Positions 35,430 through 47,025 of a stretch of DNA of 64,000 nucleotides are shown piece by piece. The position numbers and the translations under genes were made by a program. The number at the start of each line of letters is the position of its first letter. The stretch's first letter is position 1. This DNA is from Megascapheus bottae (taxonomy: Eukaryota; Chordata; Mammalia; Rodentia; Geomyidae). The notes beneath the pieces were generated by a model. It was not told the origin of the DNA. It did not search any database and saw nothing but the letters and a program-made list of their open reading frames with translations. Location of the stretch: contig JANJXV010000129.1 in assembly GCA_024803745.1 (NCBI GenBank), positions 2,108,001 to 2,172,000 of the forward strand, in the 5' to 3' direction.

Positions 35430-35990
35430 TTGAAAATGGGAGCAAGATTACTACTAAATACGATTATAGTTTTTCAGATATAACGAACCTAAACCTCTGT
35501 AGCTGGCAGACACTAGATGTTCACAAGTTTTGATTGGTATTATCACTCTTTCTTTTTGTGCACTTACAGACCAGCCTAATACAACCACTGATAAGCGATT
35601 TATACCCAAAACAATAAGCCTCTCAATCCAATCTCTATTGTCTTTAAGTCCCTCTGAGCCTAGAGAATAATTAACCACCTACATATACAATATTGCTCAA
35701 CAGCCATCAAGTGTAGATCCGTGCAGTATAAGGGTTGAAAGATGAGCAAAGGCCCAGAGATAGAAAAAAAGAATGAGAGAGGTCAGGGGAGGTGCAAGAG
35801 GATTAACGTAGGAGTGTAAGAATATTGTAGTAATGAAGAAAAGTTATAGCATAAGGATAACTGACATAAGTTGGTAAGTAGGTAGCATATTTGAGTACAA
35901 AGTTTGGAAAGTATTAGAGTAGAACTTATGTGTTGCTGCACGACTAGCTCTTAGCCCAACCAGTGGCCTCACAGTGGACCACGGGAATGA

Positions 35991-37370
35991 TCTGTTTTTC
36001 TTGTCTACGTTGAGGGAAAGGGGTATTTCACAAGATGCAGAAGCGAAGATTTCAGAAGCAAATGCTATGAGTGAATTAGCTCGTAAAAAGCATTTTTATT
36101 TTCTTTTGTCTTTCTGCCAGTCTTGGGGCTTGAATTCAGGCCCTGAGCACTGTCGTCGGGTTTTCTCAAGTCTAGCCCTCTGCCACTTGAGCCACAGTGC
36201 CACATCTAGATTTTCTATCTATGTGATACTGAGCAATCAAACCCAGATCTTCATGGATGCTAGGCAAGCACTCTACCACTATGCCAAACTCTCAACCCTG
36301 ACATAGTAATTATAAAGTCATCATCATCATCATCATCATATCCAAATATCCTTTCTCCTACAAAGAATGAACACTTAACTGTGTCTAATGTTTTTTTTTT
36401 AATTTCACTAATTCTTCTGTGTTTTTCCCTCTTGCATTTTTTACACATGACAGCAAAGCTAATCATCAGGAAAAAATTGATTAGGATACAGAACCCTAAT
36501 AATATCCTAGTAGATTGACGTCAAAAATATGTGCAAGATGCCCTGTGTGTTTGACCTAGTGGGAGAGTCCTTGGCTACCAAGCAGTAAGCCTCAGGTTTG
36601 ATTCCTCATTACCACATACATAGAAAACGCTGCAAGTGGTGCTGTGGCTCGGTGGGACAGCTAAAGCCTAAAGAAAGCCCAATAACAATGTTCACACTCT
36701 GAGGTCAAGTCCCAAGACTAGCAAAAACAAAAAAAATTCGACAAGGGGCAAAATGCAGGCAGAGAAGGCACTGTGAAGCCAATGTTTTGTAAAGGATGAG
36801 GGCAATATTGACCCTTAAGTTTGGATCTTACCTAAGAAAGGCTCCTTGAGCCTGAGACCAGACTGGTAGTTGGGCCTAGTGGAAGACATTGGGATTGGAC
36901 AAATAAGGTGTGCTGTATACTACATCCACATGTATATTGTGAGACTGGAGGAGAGACTCAGCCTCCAGTATGTCTTTGGTGAGGTCTTTTGTGAGCAAGG
37001 ATCTTTGGTCATTGGGCCCTGAAAGGTGACCCTGCCTCCCTCACAATGGAACAGAATATGGAACCCTGGTAACCAAGCCACTGTAACTAACAACCAGCTC
37101 AAGCCAGCTCACTTGGCCTGTGGCTCAGGAGGAAGAAAGATTTTGCTGTGCTGTTGCCAAAGGTCAGGAAACTCGAGTCTCAGGCATTGAATTTGTGGAT
37201 GTCTTACTCGAAGATGTACATGCTAGATCATTGCCAAGCCACAAATCCAGTATAACAGAACTTTCTCTAAGAAGAAGGCCAGGAAAATCCAGGGCAACCA
37301 GATGAGGTAAATTTCTAAGAAGAAATGTATTTGACCCCATCATCCTCCCCACACACTACATCTTTCTTTT
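35991..37370 (+). pseudogene. RalGDS-like 5' fragment in array, spacer C
   Basis: Homologous to spacers A and B, with seven GAT/ATC units (about 36319-36341) and SINEs at 36115-36298 (minus) and 36532-36727 (plus). The exon candidate is still open and reads QEEERFCCAVAKGQETRVSG. Confidence 0.8.
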
Positions 37371-39650
37371 TTTTTCATTTTTTTATTGTAATTAGTAAAA
37401 GGGTTAGATGATATTTGCCAGATAGAAGGTGCATTAATTCACATACATTGATACCATTTCACATGTCTTGGTACCCATTAACCTCCAACCCCACACCCCC
37501 AACTCATCTTGGTTTTCCCCCCTTCCCTATCAAATTTCAAATATCCAAATACAAATAAATTCAATATATCAGATAAAAAAGTGAGATACTATACCAATAT
37601 GGGATAACCAAGGGACAGCAAACGAGATGAGAGACAACATAGTACATTAAGGACAACAATCATTCATTATATGGCTTTTGTGTCAATATCCTGGAGGTCC
37701 TTTCAATTAGCTTCACATTATATGGCCTTATACATGGCCTTTTGCACTATTGACAATCTCTGCTAGTAGAGCCCAAGGTTTCTACTGATTATGACGAATG
37801 AGGGAAACCACTGAGCCTCAGTTCCTTTGAGTCTGGCTTACTTCACTTAATATGATTTGTTTTAAGTCTTTCCATTTCCTAACAAATGGGGCGATGTCAT
37901 TCTTTCTGACAGAAGCTTAGAATTCAATTGTGTACAAATACCACAACTTGTTCATCCACTCATCAATTGAGGGACATCTGGGTTGGTTCCATACCTTTGC
38001 TATGGTGAATAGTGCTGCAATGAACATTGTTGTGCTAGTGGGTTTAGTATGCCCTTGTTTCTGGATTGTTGGGTAAATGCCAAGTAGTGGAATTGCTGGG
38101 TGATAGGGGAGTTCTATGTTTAGCCTTTTGAGGCACTGCCACACTGCTTTTCATAGTGGTTGATCGAGTTTGCACTCCCACCAACAGTGTAGTAGTGATC
38201 CCTCTTGGCCACATCCCCTCCAGCTTCTGTTGTCATTCGTTTTCCTGATCCTGGCCATTCTAACTGGAGTGAGGTGGAATCTTAGACTTGTTTTGATTTG
38301 CATTTCTTTTATGACCAGAGATGTGGAGCATTTCTTCATGTGTCTATAGGGCATTTTTGTTTCTTCTGCAGAGAAGACTCTCTTTAAGTCTTTGGCCCAT
38401 TTTTAATGGGATGGGTGTTACTTTGGAGGTTAGTTTTGGAGTGATTCAATTTTTTGAGTTGTTGGTATATTTTAGATATGAGGCCTTGTTCCGTTGTTTG
38501 GGTGGTGAAGATCTTCTCCCACTCTGTAGGCTTCCTGATTAGTTTACTAGCTATATCCTTTGCCATACAAAAGCTCTGCAGTTTAATGCAGTCCCACTTA
38601 TCCAGCCTTTCTCTGATTTGTTGTGATTCTTGGTCCTTATAAAGAAAGTTTCAAACTGTGCCAAGGAGGCCTAGTTTATCTCCTATTCCTTCCTGTAAAC
38701 TTTTCAGTGTGTCAGCTTTTACCTCCACGTCTTTGATCCATTTGGAGTTAATTCTAGTGCAAGGTGAAAAATAAGGATCCAACTTTAGCTTTCTGCAGGT
38801 GCTAAACCAGTTCTGCCAGCACAACTTGTTGAAGAGGCTATCTTTCTTCCATGCTATTTTTTTGGCTCCCTTGTCAAAGATTAGGTGGCCATAGGTTTGT
38901 GGTTTAATATCTGGGTGCGCAGTTCTATTCCATTGGACTTCAGGCCTGTTCTTGTGCCCGTACCAAGCTGTTTTGAGAATTATAGCTCTGTAATAGAGTC
39001 TAAAGTTTGGAATTGAAATTCCTCCAGCGCTGTTCTTTCTGCTAAGAAGTATTTTTGCTATAAGGGGTCTTTTATTATTCCATATGAAATTTTGAATTGC
39101 CTCTTCTATTTCTTTAAAGAATGACATTGGGATGTTGATGGGTATTACATTGAATTTGTAGATAGCCCTTGGCAAGATTGTCATTTTCACAATGTTGATT
39201 CTTCCAATCCAGGAGCATGGGAGGTTTTTCCCTTTCCTTAGTTCTGCTTTTATTTCCTTTTTTATGGTTTTAAAGTTTTCATCTAAACGGTCCTTTACAT
39301 TCTTAGTTAAGCTAATTGCTAGGTACTTTATTTTCTTTGAGGCTACTGTGAAAGGAATTTCTTTCCTGATTATTGCCTCGTTCCTCTCAGTGTTGGCGTA
39401 AAGTAAGGTAGTTGATTTGTGTGGGTTCATTTTATGGCCTTTTACCCTTCTAAAGCTTTGAATCAGCTCAAGGAGCTTGGGAGTAGAGTCTATAGGATTC
39501 TTTAAATACAGAATCATGTCATCGGCAAAGAGGGATAGTTTTATTTCCTCTTTCCCTTCATGGATCCCCTTTATGCTTGCTTCTTGCCTTATTGCACTGC
39601 CTAGGAATTCTAGTACTAGGTTAAAAAGGAGTGGAGGGAGTGGGCATCCT
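37371..39650 (-). mobile_element. LINE-1, array unit D (3' part only)
   Basis: 3' UTR and ORF2 C-terminal half. The ORF2 frame is broken more often than in units B and C (open pieces at 37917-38144, 38151-38354 and 38651-39517), and substitutions are visibly denser. It ends abruptly in the reverse transcriptase palm region (near FADD, upstream at SGTRQGCP). The diverged state suggests it is the oldest unit or escaped gene conversion. Confidence 0.9.
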
Positions 39651-39654
39651 GAAT

Positions 39655-39830
39655 GCTACCCCCTAGCACTTTAATGCAAAGCTTTGGGCTGTGGTATTTT
39701 AAGCACAATTCAACGCTCTGTTTCTTGCTGGTTAATTAGAGGTAAAAATTTTATGGAATTTATTGCGTGGCTGATTTTGAACTGGAATCCTCAGTTCTCA
39801 GCTTATCTTGAGTAGCTAGGATTACAGTAC
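39655..39830 (-). repeat. SINE remnant at right array edge
   Basis: Reversed, truncated chimeric SINE (CTAGCACTTTAATGCAAAGC onward, then GGTTAATTAGAGGTAAAAAT and GAGTAGCTAGGATTACAG). Its ID end is missing, as if cut by the array boundary. Confidence 0.6.
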
Positions 39831-40934
39831 TTTTACAACATGTATGCTCATACACATTGCTTCTGATCCAAACACTCATTGTTCAATTTAACTAACAAGA
39901 TGTGAGGAACGATGATTGACTGTAATTTACTAGATGGGATTCTAGTGAGTATATATTTCCACTTCCACTCTGAAGCCAGGGAAATGTTTCTGGTACATGT
40001 TTCAACTATCTCCCAAAGAGGAAATAATATGTGAGTACATTTGATAGTATTTCAGATAGGAGATGGACTTTGGTGTTTGGAACCTGTTGGGCAGAGTGTA
40101 TCAGCTGGGCTGTGATAACAGAGATGATGTTACAGACAGTAATATCTTCATCCCAGACAGACTTAATCCAGATCCTTGGATTTCAGGCCTTCAGTAGATA
40201 GAATTACAAGTGTGAGCTGCCACCACCACCTGGTTCATTTTGGAAACCTTAATTGCTTCTCATTTGTTCCTTTCCTTTTTTGGAAGATTGATCTAAGCTG
40301 GCTGATTGTGCATCACAATGAAGTGATTGGCCTCAGGAATTGCAAATATTTGTTTCATCAGCACGGAATGAATGAAGTTGATCTAAACCCAATAGTATTT
40401 TCCATCTGATAAATAGGGAACTTACTTATATCATTTTTCCTTGCCTTTGCTTTCCCAAAGCAAGCAACATGTTTCTTAAAAACTATACTTCATGAGAATA
40501 TTATAATTAGAAGCTATCTTCTGCACACTTCAGAATAGTCCTTGCATTTATAAACTTATATTACAATATTAGGTAGAAGAATGGTGACTGTTAGTTTCAT
40601 AACTACTTCATATGTTTTACTCTTTAAGGCTCATTAAGTCAAGAAGGGATTAAATACATTTATATAATAGTAGAACATAGCTCCTGCTGATTTGATGTGT
40701 GTGCAGATGATACACAGATTTATTAGGATTACTCAAAAGTTTTCTTCAAATTTTCAGTAGTAGACTGCTATGCTAACTGGTAGGTGATAGTAATGATGCT
40801 GAAATTCTATGAATCAGCTATGAAGCAGAATTTCAGGGGAGAGTATTTGCTAGGGACTTAATTTCTAAGACGCATATCAAGAATATTGAACTATAACACC
40901 AAATGATGGACGACTCAGCGTCACATTTTGTTGT
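39831..40934. other. AT-rich unassigned DNA
   Basis: No gene supported. A short reversed SINE remnant is visible at about 40145-40235. The plus-strand frame at 40176-40409 partly overlaps it and is not convincing. Confidence 0.45.
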
Positions 40935-41395
40935 TTTATGCAAGTCCTGGGACTTGAACCCAGGGCCTGGGAACTGTCCTTAAAAGTTTTTTTTTTGCTT
41001 CAGGCTAGTGTTCTACCACTTTATCCACAGCTCCACTTCCAGATATTTGGTAATGAACTGTAAATCAGAATATCATGCAATTTGTTTGGGCTGGATTCAA
41101 ACCTGATTCTGTGTAGATAGGATTCCAAGTGTGAGCGCACAGAGCTTGGCTAGTATCATTCATCATTCAAGTCATGGGACTGCAATTCTGCACCTGGGTC
41201 TTGTCACTGAGCTTTTCAGCTCAAGACTACTGCCCTATCCCTTGAGCCATAGGGCCACTTCTGGGTTTCTGGTGGTTAATTGGAGATAAGAGTCACATGG
41301 ACTTCAGTGCCCAGGCTGACTTTGAACTGCTATCCTTGGATCCCAGCCTCTTGAGTAGCTACATTTACAAGTGTGAGCCACCATACCCGGCTAAA
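40935..41395 (-). repeat. Two chimeric SINEs, reversed
   Basis: 40935-41145 and 41165-41395 are successive reversed dimers. The second ends GTGTGAGCCACCATACCCGG, a clear 7SL-like start in complement. Confidence 0.85.
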
Positions 41396-41660
41396 TTATT
41401 TTTTAAGTTAATTTATTTTGTTAAGTCAATATATAGTTGGCATACGGTTACATAAGTAATGAACATATTTCTTAAGAAAATTGTTATCCCCTCCCTCATT
41501 TTTCTCTGTTTTCCTACCCTCAGCCCCCTCTCCACCCAGATTGTTCAGTTCATTTCCGTTTAGTGTCTTCCAAGAATCACTGTTCAATTGGTTCACCCTT
41601 TTTCCTTTGTTTTTTTTTTTTTTTACCATTTTATTATACCCTCTCCATTCCCCAAATCAC
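41396..41660 (-). mobile_element. Probable LINE-1 3' UTR fragment
   Basis: The pattern GTTAAGTCAATATATAGTTG, then ACATAAGTAATGAACATATT, then C-rich text resembles 48055-48200 and the 3' ends of local LINE-1s. Low certainty, as no ORF2 is attached. Confidence 0.4.
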
Positions 41661-41811
41661 ATAAACCTATGTACAAGACACAGGGTACCCGAATTCAACA
41701 CAGTGACTACAGAGAATAAAACTAAAGGGAAAAAGAAGAAAAGAGGTAAAAAGCAAAGAAAATGAAAGAACATCATACAGTACCTTAGAAGCAACAACAC
41801 TGAAAAAACAA

Positions 41812-42290
41812 AACATAAACCTTGGGCTGAAAATGAAGCTTGCCTAGCATGTATGAAACCCTGGATTCCATTCCTCAGCACCACATAAACAAAAAACTGG
41901 AAGTGCCACTGTGACTCAGCTGGTAGATTTCTTACGTTCAGCACAGAGTGTCTCCAAGTGACAAAAATCTGTCACATTTAAGTCAGGCTTCAAAACTTTG
42001 CTAGGAACCAGTTATGTGATTTGGAATAAAGTCCAGTTTTCAAAAAATCACTAGCCAGGCGCTGGAGGGTCATAATTGTCATTCTACTAGCCAGGGAGAA
42101 GGTGATTCAAAGCCTTTGCAAGCAAATAAAATGAAAACAAAAAAACTGTAAGATTCTACTCTCCACTTATCCACCCAAAAACTAAGTGGAGTTGTGGCTA
42201 AAACTGGTACAGCATTAGCCTTGAGGAAAAAGAACTAAGAGACCTTGCCCAGGTCCAAAGTTCAACCTCCCCACCAAGAAACAAAAAAAG
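41812..42290 (+). repeat. Two SINEs, plus strand
   Basis: 41812-41965 is an ID-type unit with GTATGAAACCCTGGATTCCA. 42045-42290 is a degraded chimeric unit ending in an A-rich tail. Confidence 0.75.
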
Positions 42291-42659
42291 GAGTCCAGAT
42301 ATCTTAGTTTAAAAAGTATATCTGGATATCTTAGTAGATTTTTCTGATCTTTCCTCATTCATCTCATGGAACCACATAATCTTGATCCTGATCTGACTAA
42401 GAGCCTGCATTGTGCTTAATAAATTCATTCCACATATTCCAGTAGAATCTGGACAGCTAACAGCCACTTACCAATGCTTTATTCTACGTTTAGGCCAGTA
42501 TGTCTTCATACCATCTACACAGTCAGCTATATCATCTTTCCAGAAGTATCATTGAGTGTAGAACACTCAGAACTAAAATAATTGCATAAAGATGTAATAA
42601 AAACCCTTGATTCATTAAGAAAATTTCTGTACCACTTAGAGCAAGTACATTAGTGGTAT

Positions 42660-43105
42660 TTACCTCTAGCCTCTTTTTAAAAAAATTTATTAACATTGAA
42701 TTTTACATCATATTTCAAATGTCATGTTTAACCAACAAGTATTCAAGAAGGGAATCGCTATACAATCACTGGCACATAGATTTTAGAATATAGTAAAAAT
42801 TAAGCTGAGTCTTTGTATGTCATAGATACAGATTAATCTATAATAAAACACATGTCTATAGAGTGTATAGTCTATCCTAGATTTTTATGTCTATGTAGTT
42901 ATGTTTATATCTCCAAAATTATGTCCAGAACTTTGGGTATCAACTATTCAATCATCGCTCTACTACCGTTTGAAACTACTATCAATATATTAAGGATATC
43001 ATGTACCTTTTGTTCCTTGGTCTTGACTTATCTCACTCAACAGGATTCACTCTAATTTCATCCACTACCCCAAAAATGCCATTATTATTTTTTTCTGTGC
43101 AGATC
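42660..43105 (-). mobile_element. Old LINE-1 3' end
   Basis: The plus strand reads ...ATCTCACTCAACAGGATTCA then TTTCATCCACTACCCCAAAA, the reverse of the LINE-1 ORF2 C-terminal/3' UTR region. Strongly diverged. Cut at about 43105 by the next element. Confidence 0.65.
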
Positions 43106-43678
43106 TTCTTTTTATGTATTTATATTTATTGTAATTTATAGAAGGGTTACATTATATTCACCAGATAGAAGGTGCATTACTTCTCAAACTTTGATACCCC
43201 ATGTAATGATATGGTCCCCATTTCCCTTCCCCTACCCCCATTCATGTTCATTTCCCCCCTTCCCTATCCAATTTCAAATAACCAATTAGGCACATATGAA
43301 ATATATCAGAAAACAAGGTGAAATATTGTAACAATATGATATAACCAAGGGATAGCAAAAGAGATAAGAGATCACATAGTTCATTAAGGACAACAATCAC
43401 TCATTATATGAGTTTTGTTTCTTTATCTTGGAGGTCCTTACATTTAGTGTCATACTATTTGTCACGATGTCTCTAGATTTTGTTCTATTGTAAATCTCTG
43501 GTAGCAGAGCCCAAGGTTTCTACTGAATTTGACAAATGAGGGAGACTCTTGGGCCTATGTTCCTTTGAGTTTGGCTTACTTCAGTTAATATGATCTTTTT
43601 CCTTTTCATCCACTTCCCCGAGAATGCCATTATTTTATCTTGTCGGTTGGCTATATATCATTCCATTGTGTGTGTGTG

Positions 43679-43726
<48 letters not shown>

Positions 43727-43740
43727 CGTGTATCACATTT
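43106..43740 (-). mobile_element. LINE-1 3' end with internal GT repeat
   Basis: Its 3' UTR resembles that of the array LINE-1s (ACCAGATAGAAGGTGCATTA). It ends in ORF2 text (GGCTATATATCATTCCATTG) that passes into a GT run at 43664-43731. It is a relative of the array family but clearly older. Confidence 0.8.
43664..43731. repeat. GT microsatellite
   Basis: Nearly pure GT run with a few GC and TT steps. The Val-Cys-repeat frame across it is low complexity. Confidence 0.95.
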
Positions 43741-43799
43741 TTTGTAGTAGGGCATCTGGTTGTTTCCATCATCCAACCTCATTTTCTACAGATATTTTT

Positions 43800-44935
43800 A
43801 TAGTCTCTGTTTTATTTTCAGGGTAATGTATAGAGGGGTTACGATTACATTTACAGGTAGTGGACTGCATTACTTCTCACACATTTATTCCACTCCACAT
43901 GTTTTTGTCCCCAGTTCCCTCTCCCCTCCCCTTCCCAATCATCTTGTTTCCCCCCTTCCCTTTCCTATTTGACATAAACAAATAAACATATATACAATAT
44001 GCCAGGGAAAAATCAGATACAGTAACAATCTGACATTAACCAAAGGGCAAAATAAGAGATGAGAAATAACATAGTAGATTAAGGACAAAAATCACACAAG
44101 ATTAAGAGCAACGATGACACAAGATATAGCTCTTGTTCCCATATCCTAGACATCCTTTTATTTAGCCTCATCCTATATGACCTTATATACCTAGGTTTTT
44201 GAGTTATTGTAATCCTCTGCTAGGAGAGTCCTAGATGTGAACTAATTATAACAAATGAGGGAAACCATTGAGCTTATGTTTCTTTGGGTCTGGCTGCTTC
44301 ACTTAATATGAATTTTTCCAAGTCTTTCCATTTCCTTACAAATGGGGCGATGTCATTCCTTCTGATGGCAGCATAGCATTCCATTGTGTATAAGTACTAC
44401 ATCTTCTTGATTCAGTCATCTACTGAGTGGCATCTGGGTTGGTTTCATGTCTTTGCTATGGTAAATAGTGCTGCAATGAGCATCATTGTGCTAGTGGCTT
44501 TAGAATGTCCTTTTTTCTGGACAATTGGGTAGATGCCAAGTAGTGGATTTGCTGGATCATGGGGGAGCTCTATGTTCAGTCTTTTGAGGAACCACCACAC
44601 TGCTTTCCCTAGTGGTTGAATGAGTTTACACTCACACCAACAGTGTAGGTGTGATCCCACCTGGTCACTTCCCCACCAGTATCTCTTATTAGATTTTTTG
44701 ATAATGGCCATTCTGACTGGAGTCAGGTGGAATCTCAAAGTTGTTTTGATTTTCATTTCCCTTATTGCTAGAGATATGGAGCATTTCTTCATGTGTCTAA
44801 AGCCCATTTTAATTTTTTCTTCAGAGAATACTCTTTTAAGTCTTTAGCCCACCTTTTAATAGGATGGTTGTTTCTTTGAAGATTTGTTTGGGAGAGATTC
44901 ATTTTTTTCAGCTATAGATATATTTTAGATGACTA
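43800..44935 (-). mobile_element. LINE-1 3' end with ORF2 C-terminus
   Basis: 3' UTR at left, then the ORF2 C-terminal region, open at 44445-44807. It has [14 protein letters not shown] and the cysteine motif in a mutated form (YWWGSDQVGSHLHC), with Cys lost at two positions. 5' truncated at about 44935. Confidence 0.88.
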
Positions 44936-44957
44936 CATATATTTTTGTAGAAAAAAG

Positions 44958-45305
44958 AATGGAAGCCATCATGCTGGCTCACAACTTAATTTCAGCTACT
45001 TAGGAGGCTCAGGGCTTAGGATCACAGGTCAAAGCCAACCAGGGCCCTACAGTGTGTGAGATCAAACTCTGTGAACATACAATGACTGTAAGAGGAATCT
45101 CACTGCCTGGGAATGTAGCCTAATGGTAGAGTGGTCACCTAGAATGCATGAAGACCTAGGTTCTATTCACCGGTACCGCATATTCAGAAAAAAGCTAGAA
45201 GTGGCGCTGTGTTTCAAGAGGCAGAGCACTCACCTTGGGCAAGCGAGTCCAATGAAAATGTCTAGGCCCTGAGTCCATGCCGTAGGACTGGCAAAAAGAA
45301 AAAAA
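44958..45305 (+). repeat. 7SL-like unit followed by ID-type SINE
   Basis: 44958-45110 resembles the 7SL-like half (CAGCTACTTAGGAGGCTCAG). 45110-45305 is an ID unit with GTAGCCTAATGGTAGAGTGG and an A-rich end. Confidence 0.8.
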
Positions 45306-45394
45306 AGAGCAATCTTACTTAAGTAACAAGGAATGTTCCCTATATTTATACAGACTGAAAAATTCATTAAGAAATTAGAAAATATGTATAAAGT

Positions 45395-45930
45395 GCATAA
45401 TTTCTTTTGTGTGTTGGCACTGGGTCTTCAACTGAGTGCTTCAGCTATATCCCTGACCTTATCTGCTCAAGGCTAGCACTCTACCAATGCAGGCCCAAAT
45501 CAACTATCTTCAATTGAGATATAAGCGATGAATATTTCAGGGTGCTTCATGAAAAACATTTTTATAAATTGAAACTTTCAACACAGTCTTATTTTAGTAT
45601 GAATGTTGAGATGGGACGAGACAGAAAAAGTGAAATGTTTCCTGATCGCCATAGAGAAGAGACTCAGCAGAACCACTGTGGTCTGCAGGCTTCTTTGTGA
45701 GTTTTGTTTGCTTGTTTGATTTTTGTCAATTGTGGGGCTTGAACTCTGGGCCTGGGCACTGTCCCTGAGCTCTTCAGCTCAAGGCTAGTGCTTTAATCTG
45801 TGAGCCACAGTGCCACTTCTGGATTTTCTGGCAGTTAACTGGGTACTTTGGCTGGCTTTAAACTTTGATTCTCAGATCTTAGCCTCCTGAGTAGCTAAGA
45901 TTATAGGTGTGAGGTACCATCACCAGGCTG
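45395..45930 (-). repeat. Reversed SINE pieces
   Basis: A partial ID unit at about 45408-45500 and a well-preserved chimeric SINE at 45715-45930 (GGGGCTTGAACTCTGGGCCT to GATTATAGGTGTGAGGTACC). The DNA between them is unassigned. Confidence 0.8.
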
Positions 45931-46289
45931 CTGCTCTGTTACTATGCAGGTTCTGGATCAAGAACTTCAAGTTCTTACTTCAATTTTTTCTTCTCTTGCC
46001 TGATACTCTGCCATTTCAACGAAGCCCCAGTTCCTGGTCTTTGTTGGTTAATGAGAGATATTATGATTTTCTAATATTCAGAGCAATGATTATAAAACCC
46101 ATCATTTTACTTACTTGAATAAATTAAGAGACAGGACCTAGTGAGATGGAAAACAAAATTTTTTTTCAAGTTGCTATCCTGTTCTAATGCATAAGTCTGG
46201 CTATTTTGCTTACACACAAATATGTATTTTACCAATTTCTACTCTATTTTTGCTTAGCTTAAATCCACCACTGCCATTTCATAGATTTT

Positions 46290-46830
46290 GTTGTTGTTGT
46301 TTGCGGTGCTTGAACTTTGTGCCTGGGCTGTTCCTCAGATCTTCAGTTCAATGCCAGTGCTCTACTACTTTTGATTTGGCCAGTCCTGGGCTTGAACTCA
46401 GGGACTGAGCACTGTCCTTATATTTTCTCAAGGCTAGGGCTCTACCACTTCAGCCTCAGCACCACTTCCAGCATTTTTCTATGTATGTGATATTGAGGAA
46501 TTGAACCCAGGTCTTCGTGCATGCTAGGCAAGCACTCTACCACTAGGCCAAACTCCCAGCCCAAAATTATTCATCATTACTATTAGCTATCTTCTTTTTT
46601 TTATTATTGATTCGTCATGTTGCTTGGACTTTGGGCCTGGACTCTCCCTGACCTCTTCAGCTCAAGGCTAGCGCTCTTCCTCTACAGCTCCATTTTTGGT
46701 TTCTGGTAGTTAATTGGTGATGTAAGTCTCACAAACATATGTGTCCAGGCTGGCTTTGGGCTTTGAACCAAGATCCTCCAATCTCAGCCTCCATAGTAGG
46801 TAGAATTACACGCTTCAGCCAGCAGTGCCT
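46290..46830 (-). repeat. SINE cluster, reversed
   Basis: Three successive units: a partial ID-half (46290-46375), a complete ID-type unit (46376-46565, ending CATGCTAGGCAAGCACTCTA) and a chimeric unit (46598-46830). Confidence 0.85.
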
Positions 46831-46837
46831 GACTGTT

Positions 46838-46960
46838 TGATGTCTCTGTCTCTGTCTCTCTGTCTGTCTGTCTCTGTCTGTCTGCCTGTCTGTCTCTCTG
46901 TCTCTCTGTCTCTCTCTCTGTCTCTGTCTCTCTCTCTCTCTATCTCTCTCTCTCTGTCTC

Positions 46961-47024
<64 letters not shown>
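46838..47024. repeat. CT/CTGT microsatellite
   Basis: CTCTGT-rich on the left, becoming pure CT to the right. The Ser-Leu-repeat frame over it is low complexity. Confidence 0.95.

Positions 47025-47025
<1 letters not shown>

Larger units (their letters stand above)
29953..35990 (-). mobile_element. LINE-1, array unit C, nearly full length
   Basis: Same layout as unit B: 3' tail and UTR at left, ORF2 34209-30368, ORF1 35429-34441, 5' UTR to about 35990. It differs from unit B by about 1% by eye. ORF1 here lacks a short in-frame stretch in the coiled coil (about 12 bases near 35188) relative to unit B. Confidence 0.92.
19036..39650. repeat. Tandem array of LINE-1 plus RalGDS-like units (7.4 kb period)
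   Basis: Period boundaries, placed where the LINE-1 5' end meets the RalGDS-like piece, fall at about 21178, 28588 and 35990, giving periods of 7410 and 7402 bases. Each period is a RalGDS-like spacer (about 1.4 kb) followed by a minus-strand LINE-1 (about 6.0 kb, 3' end first on the plus strand). The array starts in LINE-1 ORF2 on the left and ends in ORF2 on the right. It spans three periods minus about 1.6 kb. Units B and C are the most alike; the right-hand partial unit D is the most diverged. Confidence 0.95.

Noticed and set aside
43590..43826. Open frame with repeated Val-Cys
   Set aside because: Translation of a GT microsatellite inside a LINE-1 3' end.
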